From assembly GCA_022823725.1 (NCBI GenBank), contig JAJEHL010000016.1:1-64000 (forward strand): a DNA stretch of 64,000 nucleotides, written 5' to 3'. Both the position numbers and the translations under genes were made by a program. This document shows, one piece after another, positions 8,448 to 15,942 of the stretch (position 1 is the first letter of the stretch; each line of letters begins with the position of its first letter). Origin of the DNA: Candidatus Latescibacterota bacterium. Its GTDB lineage: Bacteria > Latescibacterota > UBA2968. A model generated the notes under the pieces. The model had not been told where the DNA came from and searched no databases. It saw nothing but the letters and a program-made list of their open reading frames with translations.

Positions 8448-9599
8448 ATGCCCAGAGAAATAGAAGCATCGTGGGAAAATGGGATTCGCAGCGTGCGCCG
8501 CGATGAAATGGGACGTTTGTGTCAGTTACTCGACAACGTATTTTTCGAGGGACTGTCAGATATACAACCGCACGCCTTCAATGACGATAATATGCACAAT
8601 TTGCGCGTGGTTGTGGAAAACGGCGAAGTCGTATCGCACATCGGCACAATTCGGCGGAACATATCCATTATGGGATGCACACTCCGCGTAGCGTCTCTGG
8701 GAGGGGTAGCGACTTACGAAGCCCATCGGGGCAAGGGCCATGCTACGGCACTCCTGCGAGATACCATGCGCCACTGCCGCAAAGATGGCGTGGATTATAT
8801 CATGGTATCGGGCTATCGCAACATGTATCACCGATATGGGTGTCGATATGTGGGGCGAGACTGGATATTTCACATTGAGCATGAGCGCGCAAACGATTTT
8901 GACGATACAACCTGGACGATAACACAGGCATCAAGGGCAGATGTCGAAACGATTGGAGCCATCTACCGGCGCGAACCCGTGCGCTGGCTGCGTCCGCCAT
9001 CTGACACCGCCTTTGGCATAGATGGATGGGTGCAGAACCGCCCCGCAAAAACCTATCTGATTCACCGTGGAGACCAACCCGTCGCTTTTGGGGTCATGCA
9101 GCAGGTACGCGAGCGAGATGCAGGACAAGTGTACTTGCTCGATTATGCCGGTGAGCGGACTGCAATCGTCGGCGCATTGGGCAAATTTATCGACAATCAG
9201 CATTTGAATCGGTTATCATTGCACGTCAAAGGATTTGATACCGTATTGCGCGGCTTACTCGAAGTGCGCGGTTTGACAGGTACGCCGTCCAATCTACCCG
9301 GCACGACGATGATCATTCATTTTGAGCAATTACTCGAAAAAATGCGCCCTTATTTTGTCGAACGAGTCGGAGAACACGCCGCCTATGGGCTGGTATTTCG
9401 GAAAGTGGGCGATGAATATCATATCTACTACGGTGGTGACCGCGTGGTGGCCGAAAGCCGCGGTGCAGCGGCACAACTGATTTTTGGAACCCAGGAAGAA
9501 ACTGAGAACGCGATGTTGGATGCCGGCGGACGTGCAGGTGAGATCTTGCGCGCCTGCTTGCCGATCCCTGGGGTTTGGTACGGGGTGAATCATCTTTGA
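8448..9599 (+). CDS. GNAT N-acetyltransferase, Eis-like, with C-terminal sterol-carrier-like domain
   Basis: The first 150 residues form a GNAT domain with the acetyl-CoA binding pattern LGGVATYEAHRGKGHATALL. The centre is a second GNAT-like part, and the last 100 residues resemble the SCP2-like tail of Eis-type enzymes (383 residues in total, a usual length). Such enzymes acetylate amines, including aminoglycosides in Eis; the substrate here is unknown. An AGGAGA site precedes the ATG, 9 bases after the transporter gene. It is the last gene of the run, as a new promoter lies downstream. Confidence 0.75.
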   Translation: MPREIEASWENGIRSVRRDEMGRLCQLLDNVFFEGLSDIQPHAFNDDNMHNLRVVVENGEVVSHIGTIRRNISIMGCTLRVASLGGVATYEAHRGKGHATALLRDTMRHCRKDGVDYIMVSGYRNMYHRYGCRYVGRDWIFHIEHERANDFDDTTWTITQASRADVETIGAIYRREPVRWLRPPSDTAFGIDGWVQNRPAKTYLIHRGDQPVAFGVMQQVRERDAGQVYLLDYAGERTAIVGALGKFIDNQHLNRLSLHVKGFDTVLRGLLEVRGLTGTPSNLPGTTMIIHFEQLLEKMRPYFVERVGEHAAYGLVFRKVGDEYHIYYGGDRVVAESRGAAAQLIFGTQEETENAMLDAGGRAGEILRACLPIPGVWYGVNHL

Positions 9600-9641
9600 G
9601 TGCGCCAGATAGCTAATCCGCGTCTCAAACTCTATTTTATC

Positions 9642-9670
9642 TTGCTATCTTATATTGTGTGCCTTATAAT
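9642..9670 (+). promoter_or_regulatory. Sigma-70-type promoter for the coiled-coil gene
   Basis: TTGCTA (9642-9647) and a perfect TATAAT (9665-9670) are separated by 17 bases. The start would be near 9677, giving a 40-base leader to the ATG at 9717. Confidence 0.65.
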
Positions 9671-9716
9671 TACGGGGTTTGCACATCGGATGTTCACAAA
9701 CAGTAAGGGTATTTTT

Positions 9717-10118
9717 ATGACAACTCCAGATGGTGATTCCACAGACATACTTTATGAGCAAGTTCTCGATTATGCGCGTCAAGAAATTGAAGACGCACTG
9801 GCTATGATGGACGAATTACGCCAATCGATTCGTCAAATAGAAGCCCGGGTCGAAGCCGCCCAATCGATTTATAGCGCCGTTACCGCGAGATTGAATCTTG
9901 AAGATGAACTCGCCGAGGAAATACAACTGGACATACCGCCTGTTGAACCACCCCAATTAGAGCCAGAACAACCACCATCCGAGCCATCTGAACCGGCAGA
10001 ACCCATGATGCACAATGAGCCAGAACCTCCATCTGAACAAGCAGATGATGATCCAGTGCTCTCTGAAGCCGAGCGCGCGCTTATCAGTGAGCATCTGCGA
10101 TCAAAGCGCAAAGGCTAA
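9717..10118 (+). CDS. Small coiled-coil protein with proline/glutamate-rich tail, function unknown
   Basis: This 133-residue product has a helical heptad-type segment (about residues 10-65, rich in E, Q, A, I, L) and then a Pro/Glu/Ser-rich low-complexity stretch (PPVEPPQLEPEQPPSEPSEP). It ends in a short basic helix (SEAERALISEHLRSKRKG). The frame is open back to a GTG at 9600, but the strong promoter lies inside that extension, so the ATG at 9717 is preferred. It has its own promoter and terminator and is therefore a single-gene unit. No family was recognised. Confidence 0.65.
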   Translation: MTTPDGDSTDILYEQVLDYARQEIEDALAMMDELRQSIRQIEARVEAAQSIYSAVTARLNLEDELAEEIQLDIPPVEPPQLEPEQPPSEPSEPAEPMMHNEPEPPSEQADDDPVLSEAERALISEHLRSKRKG

Positions 10119-10143
10119 GCACCTACATACTTATCATATTAAT

Positions 10144-10186
10144 AGAACAGGGCTTCGCATCTTGCAGAAATCCCTGTTCTTTGTAT
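10144..10186 (+). terminator. Rho-independent terminator
   Basis: AGAACAGGG (10144-10152) pairs perfectly with CCCTGTTCT (10172-10180). The 19-base loop can extend the stem through TTCGCA/TGCAGAA, and T-rich sequence follows. Confidence 0.75.
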
Positions 10187-10208
10187 TTTAGGGGATGGCT
10201 TTTATAAA
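10181..10208 (+). promoter_or_regulatory. Possible sigma-70 promoter for the ATP-grasp-like gene
   Basis: TTGTAT (10181-10186), 16 bases, then TATAAA (10203-10208) lies directly after the terminator stem. The next ATG is at 10238. Confidence 0.35.
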
Positions 10209-10237
10209 ATGCAAACACGCCAATCGAAGGAATTTTT

Positions 10238-11680
10238 ATGAGCATGTGTGACACGGAGAAATCCGTTGACGAGATGGACGCCCGGGAACGGGCACGCTAT
10301 ATGGACGCTCTGACGCCCAGAGGTGGTTTATATACCGAAGTACAGCGCGAGGTGCATCCGCAGTCGAACAGTTCGTGGCGAGTATCGCCCGACCCGTGGT
10401 GGTTACCGCCCCCGGTTCTATCACACCTCGAGGCATTGGGGCAGCATCTCTATCAGTTTTACAAAGCACTAAATCTATTGTATTCGCAAAGTATAAGGGG
10501 TATTCAACCCGCATGGGTCGCGCAGTATCTGGACCAGGGCAAATCGGAGGAAGTGATCAAATTTGGACAAATGAGCCGATTCAAAAGCCATGTACCCCTC
10601 GTGATTCGGCCCGATGTAATACCCACGCGATCGGGAATGATTGCGACGGAATTGGATTCGGTGCCCGGTGGAATTGGATTTACGGCAAGCCTATCAGAGC
10701 GATATGCCAAACTCGGCGATCAAATCGTGGGCGGCGCGAACGGGATGGTAACAGGATTTGCACAGATGATCCACGACGTTGCCGGCACAGACGCGCCTGT
10801 TTTGGGCGTGGTGGTCTCGGAAGAAGCATCGGCTTATCGCCCCGAAATGGCGTACCTGGGCGAACGACTGAATACCGCCGGTCTGGAAACTTATGTCATT
10901 GGGCCCGAAGAAATATCTTTTGTCGAAGATGGGCTATTTGTCGATGGAGCACAGGGTCGCCAGCGCATAGACGTGATATACAGATTTTTTGAATTATTCG
11001 ATTTGCGGAACCTGCCCCAAATAGATTTGATTTTATACGCAGTACGCAAAGGCCTCGTCAAGATCACGCCCCCCTTAAAAGCGTATCACGAAGAAAAGAT
11101 GATGATGGCATTATTCCACCATCCCTTGCTATCGAATTTTTGGCATCAACATTTGGGTAAAAAATCCGTGGCCTTTTTGCAACAAACCTTTCCCAAAACG
11201 TGGATCTTAGACCCTGCACCTGTGCCTCCCCATGGCGTTATTGCGGGATTGGAAATCGCCGGTCAATCCTTTTGCGATTGGCGTTCGCTGGGGCACCTGG
11301 GTCAAAAACACCGACAACTGGTCATCAAACCCTCGGGATATTCCGAAATGGCCTGGGGCAGTCGCGGCGTGGCTATCGGGCACGACATGGCCGAACAAGA
11401 CTGGCAAAGCGTGATCGACGAGGCACTACGCGCTTTTGAGCAAACGCCCCATATCATGCAGGAATTTCACAATGGCGCCACTTTTTCCGCGGCGTACTAC
11501 GATTACGAAACCGATCAAATCGAAACATTCAGAGGACGGGTGCGATTGCAGCCCTACTATTTTGTTATTAAAGACAAAGCAGTACTCTCGGGCTTGCAGG
11601 CGACAGTCTGTCCAGCAGACAAAAAAATATTGCACGGAATGGTGGATGCAGTGGTGATACCTGGCGCGGTTAAAAAGTGA
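10238..11680 (+). CDS. ATP-grasp-like protein of unknown function
   Basis: This 480-residue soluble protein does not match an enzyme I can name. The C-terminal third has an ATP-grasp-like lysine/glycine strand and loop (LVIKPSGYSEMAWGSRGV) followed by an acidic HIMQEFHNG segment. The middle has TELDSVPGGIGFTASL and a Rossmann-like stretch (VLGVVVSEEASAYRPEMAYL). This order resembles circularly permuted ATP-grasp or glutathionylspermidine-synthase-like ligases, which form amide bonds using ATP. The ATG follows GAAGGAAT. It ends 15 bases before larE and is probably co-transcribed with it. Confidence 0.6.
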   Translation: MSMCDTEKSVDEMDARERARYMDALTPRGGLYTEVQREVHPQSNSSWRVSPDPWWLPPPVLSHLEALGQHLYQFYKALNLLYSQSIRGIQPAWVAQYLDQGKSEEVIKFGQMSRFKSHVPLVIRPDVIPTRSGMIATELDSVPGGIGFTASLSERYAKLGDQIVGGANGMVTGFAQMIHDVAGTDAPVLGVVVSEEASAYRPEMAYLGERLNTAGLETYVIGPEEISFVEDGLFVDGAQGRQRIDVIYRFFELFDLRNLPQIDLILYAVRKGLVKITPPLKAYHEEKMMMALFHHPLLSNFWHQHLGKKSVAFLQQTFPKTWILDPAPVPPHGVIAGLEIAGQSFCDWRSLGHLGQKHRQLVIKPSGYSEMAWGSRGVAIGHDMAEQDWQSVIDEALRAFEQTPHIMQEFHNGATFSAAYYDYETDQIETFRGRVRLQPYYFVIKDKAVLSGLQATVCPADKKILHGMVDAVVIPGAVKK

Positions 11681-11695
11681 GCGAGGATGAAAAAC

Positions 11696-12526
11696 ATGAC
11701 ACTTGATGAAAAACTCACACGGCTGAATGATTTGCTCAAAGACATGTGCAGTGTGGTCGTGGCATTTTCAGGCGGCGTTGACAGCGCGTTTTTAGCAGCG
11801 GCAGCGCATCGGGTTCTGGGCGACCGCGCGCTGGCTGTTACCGCAGTCTCTGCGAGCTATGCGTCTGGCGAACTCGAAAAAGCGCAAGCACTGGCCGAGC
11901 ACATTGGCATTCGACTCGACATTGTCTATACCCGGGAAATGGAAAACCCCGACTACGTAAAAAACGATCCCGATCGGTGTTATCACTGCAAAAGCGCGCT
12001 GGCCGACAAGCTGGACGAAGTAATCAAACACTATGCAGGAAAGTTCGAGTATTTGCTCTACGGCGCAATAGCCGACGATGTCGGCGACTACCGCCCGGGC
12101 ATGGCTGCCGCCGAATCCCGGGGTATTCGCGCGCCAATGGTCGAATTGGGATTCACCAAAGACGACATCAGAACATTGTCAAAGCGATGGGACATGCCCA
12201 CCTGGGACATGCCCGCATCGGCGTGTTTGTCTTCTCGAATACCCTATGGCACAGCTGTCACAGAGGAAGCATTGCATAAAATCGATCAAGCCGAACAATT
12301 TTTGAAATCCCGTGGATTTGTGCAAGTGCGCGTTCGGCATCACGAAGATATTGCCCGAATAGAAGTTCCATCTGAAGATCTGGCGCGGTTTTTTCAGGAT
12401 GGGACAAACGAAGCTGTCGCTCAGGCACTCAAAAATATCGGGTATCGCTATGTCACTTTAGATCTTCAGGGGTATCGCACAGGTAGCTTAAATGAAGCGT
12501 TATTAAGGATAGAGACGAAGGACTAA
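11696..12526 (+). CDS. larE: LarE-type ATP-dependent sacrificial sulfur transferase
   Basis: From the ATG at 11696 (ribosome site GAGG at a proper distance; an ATG at 11687 sits too close to it) the product has 276 residues. It has a PP-loop SGGVDS (residues 25-30), a CYHC pair (C95, C98) and a third cysteine in PASACLSSRIPYG (C177). LarE adds sulfur to the pyridinium dinucleotide that becomes the nickel-pincer cofactor of lactate racemase and related enzymes. The three cysteines fit the [4Fe-4S] LarE subtype rather than the single-Cys sacrificial type. No larA, larB or larC is near. Confidence 0.85.
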   Translation: MTLDEKLTRLNDLLKDMCSVVVAFSGGVDSAFLAAAAHRVLGDRALAVTAVSASYASGELEKAQALAEHIGIRLDIVYTREMENPDYVKNDPDRCYHCKSALADKLDEVIKHYAGKFEYLLYGAIADDVGDYRPGMAAAESRGIRAPMVELGFTKDDIRTLSKRWDMPTWDMPASACLSSRIPYGTAVTEEALHKIDQAEQFLKSRGFVQVRVRHHEDIARIEVPSEDLARFFQDGTNEAVAQALKNIGYRYVTLDLQGYRTGSLNEALLRIETKD

Positions 12527-12536
12527 ACTGATAAAT

Positions 12537-13073
12537 ATGGCCTTACTCGAAATAAAAAAATTCGGTTGTTCCATATTGCGAAAAAAAGCAACTCCCGTTC
12601 AAGATGTAACCGATGAAGTGCGGCAACTTGTTGCGGACATGTTCGAAACAATGTATGAGGCCGAAGGGGTTGGCCTTGCAGCGCAACAGGTGGGCTTTAC
12701 GGGACAACTCCTGGTAATGGATGTACGCCCGCGCGATCCCATGTCGGAACCTCTGGCATTTATCAACCCGGAAATTTTATGGGCAGAGGGTGAATGCGTT
12801 GGCGAAGAAGGTTGTTTGAGCCTGCCGGAAATTGTCGGAGATGTCAAACGTCCGGCAAAGGTGCAAGTCCGCGCACTCAATGAGAATGGAAGTGTATTTG
12901 AGATGACACTGGATGGCATTGCCGCCAAAGCACTTCAGCACGAAATTGATCACCTGAATGGCGTGCTCATCCTCGAACATTTCAATGCGATCAAGCGCAA
13001 TTTGTTGCGCGGTCAACTGCGCAAACTACAGCGCGAAGGCAAAAAACAGGCACCGGGATTGACATACGTATAG
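12537..13073 (+). CDS. def: Peptide deformylase
   Basis: The enzyme removes the formyl group from nascent N-terminal methionine. All three motifs are intact: GVGLAAQQVG (44-53), EEGCLSLP with metal ligand C93, and QHEIDHLNG with H135, E136 and H139. The length of 178 residues is typical of type I deformylases. It lies 10 bases after larE and 20 before the PHP gene, so it is probably in one operon. The usual neighbour fmt is absent. Confidence 0.97.
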   Translation: MALLEIKKFGCSILRKKATPVQDVTDEVRQLVADMFETMYEAEGVGLAAQQVGFTGQLLVMDVRPRDPMSEPLAFINPEILWAEGECVGEEGCLSLPEIVGDVKRPAKVQVRALNENGSVFEMTLDGIAAKALQHEIDHLNGVLILEHFNAIKRNLLRGQLRKLQREGKKQAPGLTYV

Positions 13074-13093
13074 CCCTGGCCACTGACTTTCCT

Positions 13094-13927
13094 ATGGCAT
13101 CTTATATTGATTTGCACCTGCATTCGACGCAATCGGATGGCTCTTTCTCTCCAACACAAGTTGTTCAGCGAGCAGCCAAATTGGGACTATCGGCCATCAG
13201 TCTGACAGATCACGATTCGGTTGCTGGCGTGCAAGAGGCTCTGAATATCGGTCGGAATATCGGTGTAGAAGTAATTCCCGGCACCGAGTTGAGCGCACAG
13301 GAAGCCGGCATAGACATCCACATTTTGGGCTATTTTATCGACCCTGCAAATTCGGATTTGCTGGCGTATCTGCAAAAATTTCAAGATGCGCGGCGCAATC
13401 GCGCTGAAAGAATAGTAGCCCAACTCAATCGTCTCGGCGTGCAGATCACGATGGCACATGTGTTACACAAAGCGGGCGATGCTGCTATCGGCCGTCCCCA
13501 TGTAGCGGACGTGCTGGTCGAAGAGGGATTTGTCTTTTCACACGACCACGCATTCCAAAAATATCTGGGATATGGCAAACCAGCGTATCAACCCAAATTT
13601 GTATTGACGCCGCGCGAAGCGGTAGAAGTCATTCACTCGGCTGGTGGGCTGGCAAGTCTGGCACACCCCGTTTTGTACCGCCGCGACGCTTTGATTCCCG
13701 ACCTGATCAAACAGGGATTAGACGGTATAGAAGTGATGCATGTCAAACACGACCGCTCGGATATGCGTCGCTATTCGGATATGGCAAAACACTATGGCAT
13801 GCTCACAACGGGCGGATCAGATTGCCACGGCGATGGTCGCGGTCAAGCCGTAATGGGAACCGTTCGGGTTCCTTCGACATTTTTGGATGCAATGAAAAAA
13901 AGTGCGGGATCCCATCCATCGTTGTAG
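13094..13927 (+). CDS. PHP-domain phosphoesterase (TrpH/YciV-like, RNase AM family)
   Basis: The product has 277 residues with the four PHP metal motifs: DLHLHSTQSDG near the N-terminus, LTDHDSVAG, a middle GRPHVAD and SLAHPVL, and GGSDCHGDG near the end. Relatives such as E. coli RNase AM (YciV) and the C. violaceum enzyme hydrolyse 3',5'-nucleotide bisphosphates and short 5' RNA ends. All metal ligands appear present. It lies between def and the phosphoribosyltransferase-like gene in the same orientation with short gaps. Confidence 0.85.
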   Translation: MASYIDLHLHSTQSDGSFSPTQVVQRAAKLGLSAISLTDHDSVAGVQEALNIGRNIGVEVIPGTELSAQEAGIDIHILGYFIDPANSDLLAYLQKFQDARRNRAERIVAQLNRLGVQITMAHVLHKAGDAAIGRPHVADVLVEEGFVFSHDHAFQKYLGYGKPAYQPKFVLTPREAVEVIHSAGGLASLAHPVLYRRDALIPDLIKQGLDGIEVMHVKHDRSDMRRYSDMAKHYGMLTTGGSDCHGDGRGQAVMGTVRVPSTFLDAMKKSAGSHPSL

Positions 13928-13954
13928 AAGTCCGCTCCCCCAATATTTTTCGAT

Positions 13955-14950
13955 ATGAATGACATCCCATTCCTGGACAGAAACCGGGCAGATCAGTATT
14001 TTTTAAATACCCTCGAAGTGCTCCAGGCCGAAAGCCGCAACCCATCGGTAGTTATGGAGGTATTTCCCAATGCCGATGGCCTCTTGTGCGGCATCCGCGA
14101 GGTCCTGGACATTTTGCGTCAGACATTGCCCGAAAATGCAGAGATCTGGTCGCTGGATGAAGGATCGGTAATGGCGCCCAAAGAAGTGGTATTGCGCCTT
14201 CACGCAGATTATTGCGCCATCGGAATTTTTGAAACGGCGTTGCTGGGCACGCTCGCGCATGGCAGCGGCTGGGCCACTGCGGCGCGCGCCTGTGTAGAAG
14301 CCGCGGGCGAGATACCCATAATCAGTTTTGGCGCGCGGCACGTACATCCCGCCGTATCAGACCGCATGGAATACGCCGCATTGATCGGGGGATGTGCTGG
14401 CTGTGCAACCCCCGCAGGTGCTGCCCTATCCGATCAAAAGGCATCGGGCACCATGCCACACGCTCTGATGTTGATTTACGGCGATACAGTAGCCGCCGTC
14501 CGGGCTTTTGATACCCACATGCCCGATTCCGTGCGGCGTGTTGTACTGGTAGATACATTTCGCGACGAAGCCGAAGAAAGCGTGCGCGTCGCGCGTGCAA
14601 TGGCCGGGCGATTGTGGGGAGTCCGTCTGGATACACCCTCGGAGTTGGGTGGGGTTACACCCGATCTGGTCTGGCGCGTGCGCAGGGCACTTGACAGTGC
14701 GGACTTTGACCAGGTGGGTATTTTTGTAAGTGGCGGGTTAACGCCTGAGCGGATTTCAGAATTTGTGAGATTGAAGTGTCCAATTGCCGGTTTTGGTGTG
14801 GGCAGCGCGATCAGCGGCGCATCGCCAATTGATTTTACGGCAGATATTAAGGAAATTGACGGCAAACCCATCGCCAAACGCGGTCGCAAAGCGGGTATTC
14901 AGGACAACTCGCGGCTAAAAAAAATTAAAAAATCGTCTCTTGTGGAGTAA
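13955..14950 (+). CDS. Nicotinate phosphoribosyltransferase-like protein
   Basis: This 331-residue alpha/beta-barrel protein has family phrases GTLAHGSGWATAA, ISFGARHVHP and TMPHALMLIYGD, then VRLDTPSELGG and SGGLTPERI near the phosphate site. Nicotinate phosphoribosyltransferase joins nicotinate and PRPP to give NaMN in NAD salvage. The protein is about 100-150 residues shorter than classical PncB and resembles the compact archaeal/thermophile type. A basic tail (KRGRKAG ... RLKKIKKS) is odd. The start codon lacks a strong ribosome site. It abuts moaD (3 bases). Confidence 0.85.
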   Translation: MNDIPFLDRNRADQYFLNTLEVLQAESRNPSVVMEVFPNADGLLCGIREVLDILRQTLPENAEIWSLDEGSVMAPKEVVLRLHADYCAIGIFETALLGTLAHGSGWATAARACVEAAGEIPIISFGARHVHPAVSDRMEYAALIGGCAGCATPAGAALSDQKASGTMPHALMLIYGDTVAAVRAFDTHMPDSVRRVVLVDTFRDEAEESVRVARAMAGRLWGVRLDTPSELGGVTPDLVWRVRRALDSADFDQVGIFVSGGLTPERISEFVRLKCPIAGFGVGSAISGASPIDFTADIKEIDGKPIAKRGRKAGIQDNSRLKKIKKSSLVE

Positions 14951-14953
14951 AAA

Positions 14954-15199
14954 TTGAATATCAAAGTACTCTTTTTTGCATCTTGTCGCGATTTGATAGG
15001 TACCGGTGAGCGGGAAATGACACTGCCAGATAGCGCGACAGTAACGGATTTGATCTCAGAACTCGCATCGGAACAGGCGCGATTTATAGACATGGCACCG
15101 AGTTTAATGGTATCGATCAATCAAGCGTATGTGGAACGGGATGCGAAACTTCAAGATGGCGATGAGGTGGCATTTATCCCGCCTGTGAGTGGTGGATAG
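14954..15199 (+). CDS. moaD: Molybdopterin synthase small subunit / MoaD-family sulfur carrier
   Basis: This 81-residue ubiquitin-like protein ends in SGG, the C-terminal Gly-Gly that becomes a thiocarboxylate. It starts with VLFFASCRDLIG, the usual MoaD first strand. The start is TTG three bases after the preceding stop, with GGAG overlapping the upstream gene end, so translation is probably coupled. With MoaE it forms the synthase that adds the dithiolene sulfurs to precursor Z. Confidence 0.93.
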   Translation: MNIKVLFFASCRDLIGTGEREMTLPDSATVTDLISELASEQARFIDMAPSLMVSINQAYVERDAKLQDGDEVAFIPPVSGG

Positions 15200-15231
15200 G
15201 GCCTACTTGTTCGCCTTTAGAGGAAATTATC

Positions 15232-15675
15232 ATGGCTGACGATGTGTATAAAATTCAGGACAACGAGATAAAATCAGATGCGTTATACAATGCGGTGCTG
15301 GCAGATTCGGACGGTGCTGTCACCACATTTGCGGGCGTGGTGCGAGACAATACAAAAGGGCGCGGAACCTCTTATCTCGTCTATGATGCGTATAGAGACA
15401 TGGCAGAAAAGAAAATGCGTGAAATTGGAGATGAAGTAAAAGAAAAGTGGGAAATAGATTGCGTGGGAATACTGCACCGTGTAGGACGGTTGGAAATTGG
15501 GGAAATCAGCGTACTAATCGCGATCTCTTCTCCGCATCGCAAAGCGTCTCTGGAAGCGTGTCACTACGCGATTGATCGGTTAAAACAGACCGTGCCGATC
15601 TGGAAAAAAGAAGTGTGGACAGACGGGGGTGAAGCCTGGATTGAAGGCGACCCATCTGCCCTGGCGTCGCGCTGA
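15232..15675 (+). CDS. moaE: Molybdopterin synthase catalytic subunit MoaE
   Basis: The product has 147 residues with MoaE hallmarks: GAVTTFAGVVRDNTKGR, HRVGRLEIGE, SSPHRKASLEA and the late VPIWKKE containing the catalytic lysines. It accepts sulfur from MoaD to build molybdopterin in the cytoplasm. A GAGGAAA ribosome site lies ahead of the ATG. A strong terminator follows, ending this transcription unit. Other Moco genes (moaA, moaC, moeA) are not in the window. Confidence 0.95.
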   Translation: MADDVYKIQDNEIKSDALYNAVLADSDGAVTTFAGVVRDNTKGRGTSYLVYDAYRDMAEKKMREIGDEVKEKWEIDCVGILHRVGRLEIGEISVLIAISSPHRKASLEACHYAIDRLKQTVPIWKKEVWTDGGEAWIEGDPSALASR

Positions 15676-15704
15676 GGAAACGACATTGAGAGTGAAAGAA
15701 ATGT

Positions 15705-15739
15705 AACCGCAGGACATTCTAAGTCCTGCGGTTTTTTTT
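15705..15739 (+). terminator. Strong rho-independent terminator after moaE
   Basis: AACCGCAGGAC (15705-15715) pairs perfectly with GTCCTGCGGTT (15723-15733) around a 7-base loop, followed by a run of T. Confidence 0.92.
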
Positions 15740-15808
15740 ATTCTTTTTGCAATGCAGCATGAAAGGAATGGGCAATTCGAGTTCTGCGTGAAAAAGGCGA
15801 TCCATCTC

Positions 15809-15901
15809 TTACTTTGATTTGTGTTCCGAAGAAATAACGATAAAACCAATGACGAACAGAGCCACTATAAATGTCATAAATAGAATCATTCCAACAGGCA
15901 T
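15809..15901 (-). CDS. 30-residue single-span membrane peptide next to NhaC
   Basis: A very short frame encodes MPVGMILFMTFIVALFVIGF followed by IVISSEHKSK: one hydrophobic helix and a charged tail. A near-perfect ribosome site AAGGAGG sits 6-7 bases before the ATG, far better than chance. It begins 42 bases downstream of the NhaC-type antiporter stop in the same orientation, so the two are probably co-transcribed. Small one-helix peptides such as MetS accompany some sodium-coupled transporters. A role as a transporter accessory subunit is inferred. Confidence 0.65.
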   Translation of the reverse strand: MPVGMILFMTFIVALFVIGFIVISSEHKSK

Positions 15902-15942
15902 TGTGTGCCTCCTTTTGGCTTAATGAATTTTAGAAAATCCCA

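Noticed and set aside
9600-9716. N-terminal extension of the coiled-coil gene from a GTG, giving a membrane-like start
   Set aside because: The extension contains a near-consensus promoter, so transcription should begin inside it.
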